DNA of 64,000 bases from positions 1-64,000 of the forward strand of contig CAMJQA010000005.1 of NCBI GenBank assembly GCA_946407895.1, written 5' to 3'. Both the position numbers and the translations under genes were made by a program. How positions within the stretch are numbered: the stretch's first letter is position 1; every line of letters starts with the position of its first letter. Source of the DNA: an uncultured Prevotellaceae bacterium. Lineage in GTDB: Bacteria > Bacteroidota > Bacteroidia > Bacteroidales > Bacteroidaceae. A model generated the notes under the pieces. The model searched no databases. It saw only the letters and a program-made list of their open reading frames with translations, and had not been told where the DNA came from. Shown one piece after another: positions 38,488 through 49,079 of this stretch.

Positions 38488-39990
38488 ATGACGCGTCTTT
38501 GCAAGGAATGCTTATGGAATGGACAGCTGACGCTGCGGCTTGTGCTGTGGCTGATGCTGACCAGCCTTTTGCCGTCGAAGGTGCTTGCCTGTGGCAGTCC
38601 GCTGGCAGTTGGTGAGGAAGAGCTGACCGAGGAGAATGGAGTCGTTTATAAGAATGGCTGCATAGTGGTAGGCGTCAAGGACCGGTCGCGCGAGGGTTAC
38701 GATCTGAGGGAAGGTACGCGTGCCCTGGCTCCCTTTGCCTTCAAGGATTGCCGTAACATGAGAATCCTCCGCTTGCCGGTTTCGATAGAACGAATAGGCA
38801 ATTTCGCTTTCGAGAATTGTTCGAGTCTGAGCAGCATAGAGCTGCCTGCAGAATTGAAGGAGATAGGGGCCAGTGCCTTTTACAAATGTGTCAGTTTGGC
38901 GGAGGTGGCAATCCCTTCAGGAGTGCAGGCGCTGGAGGATGAGACGTTCTTCCACTGCTCTTCCCTCGAGAAAGTGAGCTTGCCAAAGGGGCTGAGGCGC
39001 ATTGGGGAATTCGCTTTCTGCGGATGCCTGAGCCTGAAGGCCATTGCACTGCCCGAGAATGTTTCTGATATCGGGGATGCCGCATTCTCCGACTGCCAGA
39101 GCCTGCAGCACATTACTATTCCCAGGGGCGTGGAAGCTGTTCTCCATTCTACATTCCAAAATTGCCGGAGCTTGGAAAGCGTTTCGCTGCCAAACGGGAT
39201 GAGGCATTTGGGGGTGAATGCGTTCAGAGGCTGTTCCGCCCTTGTTGACGTTCAGGCTCCGTATTCAATAGAGAATGTCGAAGGCGGTGCATTCTACGGC
39301 TGTACGAGTCTGCCAGCCGAGGATGGCGTATGCTACATCGGCGATGTTGCGGTGGGCGTAGCCGACAGGCAGCAGGAAACCTACAGGCTGAAGGCCGATA
39401 CGCGAATCATCTGCGATGCCTTTCACGACTGCGTCAATTTGAACCGTATTGATATTCCTCAGGCTGTTTGCCAGATTCGTGGTCAGGCTTTCACAAACTG
39501 CGAGTCTCTCCCGGAAGTCAGTATTCCGGGTGGGGTGGAGGAGCTTGCCGATTGTGTCTTTGAGGGCTGCAAAAAACTGAGCAGCATTCGGTTCGGCAAG
39601 GGGCTGAAGCGTATTGAAGGCAACGCATTCCGTTCCTGCGCCAGCCTTACCCGGCTGGTCATTCCGCAGGGCGTGGAGCGTATAGGCTTCTGTGCATTCG
39701 CAGAGTGCGAGGGGATAGCCTGCGTGGAGCTGCCCGAGAGCCTCAGAGAGCTGGATGGCGACGCTTTCAGCGGTTGCATAAGGCTTGCCGACATTTTCTC
39801 GTTCTCGCCCCGTCCCTTCCGGTTGTCGGGCTCGTTCGAAGGAGCCAATGAGAAAACCGTATTGTGGGTTCCTCGTGGAAGCCGCCGTATCTACGAGAAG
39901 GAGATATTTGCGCCCGATAGACTGCCCGTTGCTTTCCTGGGTAGGATTCGGGAAATGAATCATTCAACTTCTGCCAGGCATAGGGATTAA
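38488..39990 (+). CDS. BspA-like leucine-rich-repeat (LRR_5) surface protein
   Basis: Repeated IxxxAFxxCxSLxxVxIPxGVxxI units. Confidence 0.88.
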   Translation: MTRLCKECLWNGQLTLRLVLWLMLTSLLPSKVLACGSPLAVGEEELTEENGVVYKNGCIVVGVKDRSREGYDLREGTRALAPFAFKDCRNMRILRLPVSIERIGNFAFENCSSLSSIELPAELKEIGASAFYKCVSLAEVAIPSGVQALEDETFFHCSSLEKVSLPKGLRRIGEFAFCGCLSLKAIALPENVSDIGDAAFSDCQSLQHITIPRGVEAVLHSTFQNCRSLESVSLPNGMRHLGVNAFRGCSALVDVQAPYSIENVEGGAFYGCTSLPAEDGVCYIGDVAVGVADRQQETYRLKADTRIICDAFHDCVNLNRIDIPQAVCQIRGQAFTNCESLPEVSIPGGVEELADCVFEGCKKLSSIRFGKGLKRIEGNAFRSCASLTRLVIPQGVERIGFCAFAECEGIACVELPESLRELDGDAFSGCIRLADIFSFSPRPFRLSGSFEGANEKTVLWVPRGSRRIYEKEIFAPDRLPVAFLGRIREMNHSTSARHRD

Positions 39991-40445
39991 GGTACCCTGC
40001 CAGGCATTCAGTCTATGGCCGGGTCAGGGGGGACATTCAACTTTTTTGGGGGGAAGGACAAAGGGACGTGTTTTTTGCATTTTGCATTTGCGTGGAAAAC
40101 AGTTTTTGGGTTACTTCCTGAGCACTTGGATGCTGTTTTTCCTGTTGCGGATATTCCCTATAGGGTAATTATGGGTTGCCGATACCCACAAATTATGCGT
40201 AATATGTCCCCTAAGACTAAAAACTAATGTAATTAATTATATATATATTTATATATATAATTTAATTACTTATATATAATATAGTATTATAAATAGTATA
40301 GTATAGTTGAACCTTGTTTTTTATTAAATGCAAAATGCAAAATGCAAAAATCCCTGCCATTTTGTCAGTCTTGCATCGGTATGGTATTAAATGTTTACAT
40401 TCTGGGGGCTGGCGGATTGTTGCCTCGGGGGTGCCTGGGAGACAG

Positions 40446-40477
40446 AAAGGCCTTTGCACAATTGCGCAAAGGCCTTT
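40446..40477. terminator. Hairpin AAAGGCCTTTGC-ACAATTGC-GCAAAGGCCTTT
   Basis: Perfect 12-bp stem in a convergent intergenic region. Confidence 0.45.
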
Positions 40478-40587
40478 GAAAATTTCATAAACCCGCCTCC
40501 CGCAAAATCGGCTCCCCTGAGGCGTTGAAAAACGTTTGGGGCGGGATAGTCAGGCGGATGGTAATTTTATCTGACAAACAGGTGCGT

Positions 40588-40672
40588 ATGGCACATTCTG
40601 CTTGAGTAGCTTCTGGGCGAACATGCTCAGGTAAGAGCGTGCCTCCACCTCTACCGACTGGCAGCAGCTGGT
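40588..40672 (-). pseudogene. Remnant of a second esterase C-terminus downstream of the intact esterase
   Basis: In-frame continuation after TAG repeats YLSMFAQKL; a 26-bp identical stretch lies 75 bp from the gene copy. Confidence 0.5.
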
Positions 40673-41944
<1,272 letters not shown>

Positions 41945-42007
41945 TTATATTTTGCACGTATATGGCTTTTTTTGGCCCTATTCCTTTGCCGTTTCGGAAT
42001 ATTTTAT

Positions 42008-42015
42008 TAACTTTG
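42008..42015 (+). promoter_or_regulatory. -7 element TAACTTTG upstream of the GH78 gene
   Basis: TAnnTTTG, 19 bp before the ATG. Confidence 0.4.
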
Positions 42016-42033
42016 CAGGCAAAAGAGTTAAAA

Positions 42034-44745
42034 ATGAAGCGCATTGCATCCATCTTGTTTGCCACACTCTGCTGCTTTATCGCGGCCCGTGCAGCCAGTC
42101 TTCACCACCTGCGCGTCAATCGCCTGGCGGAGCCTGCAGGCGTTATTCGCGGTGCACAGTTCAGCTGGATGGTGAGCTCCGACCAGGCTGACGCTCAGCA
42201 GGTGGCATACGCCATCAGGGCCGCTGCATCGCCCGAGGCGCTCAAGGCGGGCGGACGAGCCCTGCTGTGGGACACGGGGCGCGTGGAGAGCGGCGAGACG
42301 CTGCAGATTCCCTGGCAGGGACGCAAGATGCCCAGCGCCAGCCGCATCTGGTGGCAGCTGGAGGTGTGGCTCAGTACGGGCGAGCATGTGGTTAGCCCCG
42401 TGCAGATGTTCCAGACGGCCCTTACGCCGCGCGACTGGGGACGGGCCCGCTGGATTGGCGTGAACGGTTTTGACAGCATTGTCGTGGACTCTTCAGGGCG
42501 TCAGTCGATGCCCGCCCACTACCTGCGCCGCGAGTTCGATGTGCAGAGGCCTGTGCGCCGAGCCACCCTCTACGTTTCGGGAATCGGGCACACGGCCATG
42601 TTCGTGAACGGTAAGCCTGTCTCGGCAGACGTCTTCGGCACGGTGCAGACAAACTGGGACAAGACGGTATATTACAATACGTACGACGTTACCGCCCTGA
42701 TGCGCCGCGGACGCAACGCAATGGGCATGGAGCTGGGCGCCGGATATGCACTCGGCCTCCGGCAAAGCTGCCCCAGCTACGGCGGGCCCCGAATGATGTC
42801 GCAACTCATTATCGAGACCGACACAGACACCCTGAAGATAGCATCCGATACACAATGGAAGGCCACAGACCGAGGTCCCGTCCGCAGCAACAACCTGTAT
42901 GACGGCGAACTCTACGACGCCCGGATGGAGCTGGGCGCCTGGACGATGCCCGGCTACAACGACAGCCGCTGGGCTCAGGCCGACGAGATGCCCGTGCCCG
43001 AGGGCAACTTAGAGCCGCAGCCCTGCCCGGGAATCAGAACGCAGGCCGAGCTGCATCCCGTCAGCATAAAGGCCCTGGGCGGCGGACGCTACATAGCCGA
43101 TATGGGGCAGAACATGGTGGGACAGCTCCGGGTAAGCCTCAGCGGCCGGGCCGGTCAGCCCGTGGTGATGCGATTTGCTGAGGGCGTCAATGCCGACACC
43201 ACCCAGCTCTATACCGACAACCTGCGCTCGGCCCTCTGCACCAATACCTACATTCCCGTCCGGGGCGGTGTATTCAGCTACCAGCCCTCCACCGTATATC
43301 AGGGATTCCGCTTCGTGGAGATAAGCGGCCTGGCCCGCAAGCCCCGTGCACAGGACCTCACCGGCTGTGTGCAGTATGACCAGATGGAGGAGAGGGCCAC
43401 CTTCGAGTGCGACAACCAACTGCTCAACCAGCTCCACAGCAACGCCCTCTGGGGCATTCGAGGAAACTATCACGGCATGCCCACAGACTGCCCGCAGCGC
43501 GACGAACGGCTCGGATGGACCGGCGACCGCGTAACGGGGTGCTGGGGCGAGAACACGCTGCTCGACAACGGAGCCCTCTATTACAAGTGGCTGCGCGACC
43601 TGCAGGACACTCAGGACGAACGGGGCCAGCTGGCCGACATAGCGCCCGAGTACTGGAAGGGACTGCGTAGCACAAACGTCACCTGGACGGGTGCGGCCGT
43701 ATATGCCACCTATATGCTCTACCGCCGATACGGCGACATTTCCGCTGTGCGTACCTACTATCCCATGCTGCAGAACTGGGTACGCTTTATCATGCAGAAC
43801 GGCATGCAGGACGGTATCGTCACTAAGGACAGATATGGCGACTGGTGCATGCCGCCCGAACGGGAGGAACTCATTCACAGCGAAGACCCGGCACGCAAGA
43901 CCGAGGGCGCCATACTCAGCACTACCGTCTTCTATGATATCCTGCGCATGATGCGCGAGATGGGAACCCTCCTGAGCAACACCGCCGACGCACAGTACTT
44001 CGCCCGCACAGCCGCACAGATGAAAGCTGCCTATAACCAGAAGTACTTCAATGCCGATTCGGCCTTTTACGGCAACAATACTGTTACCGCAAACATCCTG
44101 TCGCTGCAGTTGGGACTCGTGCCCGACGGATATGAGGAGAAAGTGATGCAGAACATCGTACGCGTGACCGAGGAGGACTTCCAGGGCCACGTCTCGTGTG
44201 GCGTGCTGGGCATACAGCACCTCATGAGAGGCCTGACGCGGCGCGGTCAGCTCCCCCTGGCCTGGCGCATCGTGACGCAGCGCTCTTATCCCAGCTACGG
44301 ATATATGATAGACCACGGCGCAACAACCATCTGGGAGCTGTGGAACGGCAACACGGCCAATCCGGGCATGAACAGCGGAAACCATGTTATGCTGCTGGGC
44401 GACCTGCTGCTCTGGTACTACGAAGACCTGGCAGGCATTCGCAACGCAGAGGGCAGCCTGGGATACAAGCATCTACTGATGGCTCCCTGCTTCCCCGAGG
44501 AACTGCATCATGTCAAGGCCAGTCAGCTGACCGCAAGCGGAATGGTGCGCAGCGAGTGGAACCGGCAGGGCGACCGCCTGGAATGGACCATCGAACTGCC
44601 TGCCACCACACGGGCCACCCTGCGCCTGCCGGCTCGCTTCCAAGTCAGTCCCAGTGGTCCGGGCGTACACAGCGTGCAGACCGAGGGTGACGAAACCGTC
44701 ATCGAACTGGGCAGCGGACGCTATACGCTGCGCAGTCAGCAATAG
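42034..44745 (+). CDS. Alpha-L-rhamnosidase (GH78)
   Basis: LRREFDVQRPVRRATLYVSGIGHTAMFVNGKPV, GMPTDCPQRDERLGWTGD, GATTIWELWNGN. Confidence 0.9.
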   Translation: MKRIASILFATLCCFIAARAASLHHLRVNRLAEPAGVIRGAQFSWMVSSDQADAQQVAYAIRAAASPEALKAGGRALLWDTGRVESGETLQIPWQGRKMPSASRIWWQLEVWLSTGEHVVSPVQMFQTALTPRDWGRARWIGVNGFDSIVVDSSGRQSMPAHYLRREFDVQRPVRRATLYVSGIGHTAMFVNGKPVSADVFGTVQTNWDKTVYYNTYDVTALMRRGRNAMGMELGAGYALGLRQSCPSYGGPRMMSQLIIETDTDTLKIASDTQWKATDRGPVRSNNLYDGELYDARMELGAWTMPGYNDSRWAQADEMPVPEGNLEPQPCPGIRTQAELHPVSIKALGGGRYIADMGQNMVGQLRVSLSGRAGQPVVMRFAEGVNADTTQLYTDNLRSALCTNTYIPVRGGVFSYQPSTVYQGFRFVEISGLARKPRAQDLTGCVQYDQMEERATFECDNQLLNQLHSNALWGIRGNYHGMPTDCPQRDERLGWTGDRVTGCWGENTLLDNGALYYKWLRDLQDTQDERGQLADIAPEYWKGLRSTNVTWTGAAVYATYMLYRRYGDISAVRTYYPMLQNWVRFIMQNGMQDGIVTKDRYGDWCMPPEREELIHSEDPARKTEGAILSTTVFYDILRMMREMGTLLSNTADAQYFARTAAQMKAAYNQKYFNADSAFYGNNTVTANILSLQLGLVPDGYEEKVMQNIVRVTEEDFQGHVSCGVLGIQHLMRGLTRRGQLPLAWRIVTQRSYPSYGYMIDHGATTIWELWNGNTANPGMNSGNHVMLLGDLLLWYYEDLAGIRNAEGSLGYKHLLMAPCFPEELHHVKASQLTASGMVRSEWNRQGDRLEWTIELPATTRATLRLPARFQVSPSGPGVHSVQTEGDETVIELGSGRYTLRSQQ

Positions 44746-44796
44746 AGCCTGTAATGTAAAATGAAGAATAAGAACTAAATATAAACCTTAGACAAG

Positions 44797-45495
44797 ATGA
44801 TAGTTAACGACCTACAACGCCTCCGCTGGCAGATTCTGGACGAGGCATTGCGCGACCCCGTGATGGAGTACTTCATGGGCGAGCGTACCAAGACGAACGA
44901 AACGGGCAATACCCGCAGTCTGATTTACTACGTCAACAAGCGCCTGAAAGCCGTCAACCGTAACTACAGCTGCAGCAAGCGCATGCTGCAGAACGACGTA
45001 AACCTCTTCCAGGAGAAGGGCGGACGGCTGGAGCCACGCTTCCGTCGCGGCCACAAACGCATACTGCGCTATATCAACCTGGAGTGGAAGAACCCGCTGC
45101 TGCGCCCGGCCCGTTCGCTGATGACCGAGCAGGAGGAAGCCGTACCTGCACAGAGCACCTTTGCCGGCCCCTTGGGACAGGGCACACAGGCGGCCGTTAC
45201 CCTGCGCATTTCAGGAGACACCGAGCCCCTGATGCAGCTGCTGGGCAATCCCGAGGTATTGCAACGCCAGGCAGATGTGAAGTCCGGCTCAACTACGCTC
45301 ACTCTGGAACTCGACCTTTCGCCCGCCCTGCAGGCCATGTTCTTCGGATTGGAGGGCATAGAGGTGCTGGCACCCGAATCTCTTCGCGATAACTATCGCC
45401 AGAGGCTGGCTGCCGCGCAGAAGGCCTATGGACAGCAGGCTCAGCCTAAGCAGAAGAAGGAGGAGCAACTTTCACTTTTCGATGACTTGTTCTAA
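44797..45495 (+). CDS. WYL-family-like protein (N-terminal HTH plus WCX-like C-terminus) lacking an obvious WYL core; C-terminal QLSLF
   Basis: LQRLRWQILDEALRD...YSCSKRMLQNDVNLFQEKGG; TLELDLSPALQAMFFGLEGIEVLAPESLRDNYRQRL; tail KQKKEEQLSLFDDLF. Confidence 0.5.
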   Translation: MIVNDLQRLRWQILDEALRDPVMEYFMGERTKTNETGNTRSLIYYVNKRLKAVNRNYSCSKRMLQNDVNLFQEKGGRLEPRFRRGHKRILRYINLEWKNPLLRPARSLMTEQEEAVPAQSTFAGPLGQGTQAAVTLRISGDTEPLMQLLGNPEVLQRQADVKSGSTTLTLELDLSPALQAMFFGLEGIEVLAPESLRDNYRQRLAAAQKAYGQQAQPKQKKEEQLSLFDDLF

Positions 45496-45513
45496 TAAGC
45501 AGCAGGAATACTT

Positions 45514-47346
45514 ATGAGACATACAATTATGATCATTGCAGCAGCTTTTTTGTGCTGCGCCGCCTCTTGTACCCGCGAGCAGGACTCGCAGAAGGCGATG
45601 ACCCAGGTAGGTTTCGAAAACGTAAAGATAGAGGACGCTTTTTGGAGTCCGCGACTCGAGAACAACGCCCGGCACACCATTCCCGTCTGTCTGGACCAGA
45701 TAGAGAACCAGACAGGCCGCATACGCAACTTTGAGAACGCAGCCCGCAGGGAAGGGCAACACTCGGGCATCTTCTTCGACGACTCGGATGTCTATAAGGC
45801 AGTAGAGGGCGTGGCCTACAGCCTGGCAAGCCATCCCGATGCCGAGCTCGAACGGCACATGGACGAGTGGATAGACAAGTTCGCTGCCGCTCAGCTGGAG
45901 GACGGCTATTTGAATACTTATTACATCCTGACTGGCCTGGATAAGCGATGGACCGACATGGACAAGCATGAGATGTACTGTGCCGGACACATGCTCGAAG
46001 CCGGTATTGCCTACTACAAGGCTACGGGCAAGGACAAACTGCTACAAGTGGCTCGCCGGATGGTTGACTATATGATAGAGACCTTCATGCTGGCCGACCG
46101 TCCCTGGGTGCCCGGGCACGAGGAGATAGAACTGGCCCTGTGCAAACTCTATGCCCTGACGGGCGAACAGAAGTACCTCGACTTCGCCCACTGGCTCTTG
46201 GAGCAGCGCGGACGAGGAGTGAGCAACCTGGGCCAGATATCCCCCCTGGCTCAATATCAGGACGAGGTGCCCGTCAGCCAGTTGCGCGAGATTTGCGGTC
46301 ATGCCGTCAGGGCCATGTACCTCTTCTGCGGAATGGCCGATGTAGCTTCCTACGTTCCGGGCACAGGCTATATGGAGGCCCTTGACTCCCTATGGGAAGA
46401 TGTGACGGGGCGCCGGATGTACGTCACAGGCGGTATTGGCGTAGCCTATCGTGGTGAAGGCTTTAGTGCCCCCTACGACCTGCCCAACTATGATGCCTAT
46501 TGCGAGACCTGCGCCTCAATAGGCATGGTGCTGTGGAACCATCGCATGAACGAGTGGAAGGGCGATGCCAAGTATGTCAACGTCCTGGAGCGCTCCCTAT
46601 ATAACGGCGTGCTGGCCGGCATCAACCTGACGGGCGACCTCTTCTTCTACGTCAATCCGCTGGCCTCTCGCGGACAGCATCATCGCCAGGCCTGGTACGG
46701 TTGTGCCTGTTGTCCCAGCAACGTATGTCGCTTCATTCCATCGGTGGGAAACTATATCTACGGCACCAGCCGGGATGCACTCTGGGTGAACCTGTACGTC
46801 GGCAGCGAGGCAACTTGCCGGGTTGGGCGCCAGGATGTCAGGTTAAAGATGGAGACGGGTCTGCCCTGGAAGGGTACTTCTCGGCTGACCTTCAATACGC
46901 CGATGAAGGGCTCCCTACGCCTGCGTCTGCCCGATTGGGCTAAGAGTATCGCCCTCAGCGTGAACGGGCAGCCTGCCGACTACAAGACGGACCGCGGCTA
47001 TGCCGTGCTGGACCGTAAGTGGAAGCAGGGCGACGTTGTAGAACTGCTGACCGAACTTAGCGTGAAGCCCCTGCAGGCTGATCCGCGAGTGAAGGAGGAC
47101 GAAGGGCAGCGTGCCATTCAGCGCGGCCCCCTCATCTATTGTGCCGAACAGGTGGACAACCCCGAGAACTTCCAGGATATAGCCATTTCGGATGAAACGA
47201 AGTGGCAGGAACGGCCCGTAGAGATTCTGGGCGGTATAACCGAACTTGTGGGGCGACAGGAGGAGCAGACCATCACTCTGATTCCCTACTATGCCTGGGA
47301 CAATCGCGAGGCCTGCGAGATGCGCGTCTGGTTGCCTTGGAAATAA
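45514..47346 (+). CDS. GH127/DUF1680-family beta-L-arabinofuranosidase-like lipoprotein
   Basis: Lipobox LCCAASCT; WSPRLENNARHTIPVCLDQIENQTGRI; WYGCACCPSNVCRFIPSVGNYIYG; YCETCASIG. Confidence 0.88.
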   Translation: MRHTIMIIAAAFLCCAASCTREQDSQKAMTQVGFENVKIEDAFWSPRLENNARHTIPVCLDQIENQTGRIRNFENAARREGQHSGIFFDDSDVYKAVEGVAYSLASHPDAELERHMDEWIDKFAAAQLEDGYLNTYYILTGLDKRWTDMDKHEMYCAGHMLEAGIAYYKATGKDKLLQVARRMVDYMIETFMLADRPWVPGHEEIELALCKLYALTGEQKYLDFAHWLLEQRGRGVSNLGQISPLAQYQDEVPVSQLREICGHAVRAMYLFCGMADVASYVPGTGYMEALDSLWEDVTGRRMYVTGGIGVAYRGEGFSAPYDLPNYDAYCETCASIGMVLWNHRMNEWKGDAKYVNVLERSLYNGVLAGINLTGDLFFYVNPLASRGQHHRQAWYGCACCPSNVCRFIPSVGNYIYGTSRDALWVNLYVGSEATCRVGRQDVRLKMETGLPWKGTSRLTFNTPMKGSLRLRLPDWAKSIALSVNGQPADYKTDRGYAVLDRKWKQGDVVELLTELSVKPLQADPRVKEDEGQRAIQRGPLIYCAEQVDNPENFQDIAISDETKWQERPVEILGGITELVGRQEEQTITLIPYYAWDNREACEMRVWLPWK

Positions 47347-47380
47347 ACGTACTATTATATAAGATAAGGAATAGGGAACG

Positions 47381-48865
47381 ATGGCAAAGATGCTGAAAAT
47401 AGTCCTGCCTCTGTGGCTTGTACTCGGTATGCTTCCCCTCAGGGCGCAACAATGGCAAAGCGTCGATGATGCGTCACTAAGCGAAAGAGAACGCGTTCAC
47501 CTCTCAGACTATGAGGTTAGCATTCGCACTCGAGACGGGCTTTGTCAACAGGTCAAAGTGGCTGGAGCACTTGTCTCCAATATAGAAAAGCGTGGCGAAG
47601 ACGGCGACCGCGGCATTAACGGCACGGACACAGCCGGACACGCCCGCTCGCTGATGGGCGTAGCAATGTTCACTCACGATTTCTCGCAGAAAGGAGGGCG
47701 CTATGTAATGGTCAGAGTAAAGCGTCAGGGCCCCGCCTTCCGCGATGTGGCGATACGGCCGACCGCCAGGCATATAAAACCGAAACGCGTTGATGCACAG
47801 ACCATTGAATTCAAACTGGAACGCCCAGAGAAGGTTAGTGTAGAGTTTGATGGAGACCGCGACCACAACCTCTTCGTCTTTGCCGATATGCCCCTGGAAA
47901 GACCCGATAGTGAAGACCTCATCTACTTCGGGCCGGGCGAGCACGAGGCCGGATTCATCAATATGCATTCCGGCCAGACCGTCTTCATAGACGAAGGTGC
48001 GGTGGTTTATGGGCAGATTGATGCCCGCGGCGCCGACCACATCCGCATTATGGGGCGAGGCATCTTGTGCGGTTCTGGGGCCGTACACGACTTTCAGCGC
48101 CGCCGCTCCATGATTTATTGCCGCGGCTGCAGGGATGTCCGTGTCGAGGGCGTTTTGTTTCGCGGTTCCCCTTCCTGGACGCTCTGCTTTTCCGACTGCG
48201 ACAGTGTTCTGCTGGACAATATAAAGGAAATCTGTTGGATGCGCAATTCCGACGGCATCGACCTCTGCAATACGTCGAATGTGGTCATCCGCAATTCCTT
48301 CCTGCGCAACTATGACGACAACATTTCCCTGAAGAATTACGAAGTGCAGAGCGGGCGCAGCACATCGAACATACTGATGACCGACTGCACGCTTTGGGCT
48401 GATTGCGCCCACAATATTGTAGTGGGGCCTGAGAACTGGCCAACCCTGCCGATGCAGAACGTCAGCTTCGAGAACATTGACGTCTTGGAGGCGCGCGAGA
48501 CGGCCTATCCCTGGCGGGGTGCAATAGGGGTTATGGGCTCTGACGAAGGCACGTTCCGCAATGTACTCTTCCGCAACGTGCGGATTGACAACGTTCGGGG
48601 CGGCCAGCCCTTTGCCGTTGAGTTCTGCCGATATAGGTCGATGGGCCGGCAGGTAGGGAATGTCCGCCTGGAGAACATCTCAATAGAGGGCGACACCCTG
48701 GGCATGCCTCGCAGTACCGTAAAGGGACTCGACGGTGAGCACCGCATTGAAGGCTTCCAACTGCGCAACCTGCGGATAAACGGAAAGAAGGTGAAACCCA
48801 GAGAGATGGAGCGCTATGTAGAAACAAATGAATTCGTCAGCCCACTCAGTGATTCACTCTTCTGA
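47381..48865 (+). CDS. Right-handed beta-helix glycosidase, GH28 (polygalacturonase)-like
   Basis: RNSDGIDLCNTSNVVIRNSFLRNYDDNISLKNY and beta-helix repeats; signal peptide. Confidence 0.65.
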   Translation: MAKMLKIVLPLWLVLGMLPLRAQQWQSVDDASLSERERVHLSDYEVSIRTRDGLCQQVKVAGALVSNIEKRGEDGDRGINGTDTAGHARSLMGVAMFTHDFSQKGGRYVMVRVKRQGPAFRDVAIRPTARHIKPKRVDAQTIEFKLERPEKVSVEFDGDRDHNLFVFADMPLERPDSEDLIYFGPGEHEAGFINMHSGQTVFIDEGAVVYGQIDARGADHIRIMGRGILCGSGAVHDFQRRRSMIYCRGCRDVRVEGVLFRGSPSWTLCFSDCDSVLLDNIKEICWMRNSDGIDLCNTSNVVIRNSFLRNYDDNISLKNYEVQSGRSTSNILMTDCTLWADCAHNIVVGPENWPTLPMQNVSFENIDVLEARETAYPWRGAIGVMGSDEGTFRNVLFRNVRIDNVRGGQPFAVEFCRYRSMGRQVGNVRLENISIEGDTLGMPRSTVKGLDGEHRIEGFQLRNLRINGKKVKPREMERYVETNEFVSPLSDSLF

Positions 48866-48948
48866 ACGTCTGGAGCAGCGAGTGCCATCGGAAGCTTGCT
48901 TACGAATGGCCGAGTCGTGACAGACGAAGACCGTAGGTCCGCTCGGCT

Positions 48949-49024
48949 TTCTTGCGTCCCTTTGGTAGCAAGCGCCACCCTACGGGATGTCGAGCGGCCG
49001 CTTGCAACCGAAGGGACGCAAGAA
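48949..49024. repeat. 76-bp element: 26-bp inverted repeats (24/26 match) around a 24-bp loop
   Basis: TTCTTGCGTCCCTTTGGTAGCAAGCG (48949-48974) vs CGCTTGCAACCGAAGGGACGCAAGAA (48999-49024). Confidence 0.92.
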
Positions 49025-49073
49025 CCTTTTGAACCTTTTGAACCTTTTGAACCTTTTGAACCTTTTGAACCTT
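49022..49073. repeat. 9-bp tandem repeat GAACCTTTT, 5 copies plus partial, just 5' of the GH5 start codon
   Basis: Read directly. Confidence 0.95.
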
Positions 49074-49079
49074 ATTATT

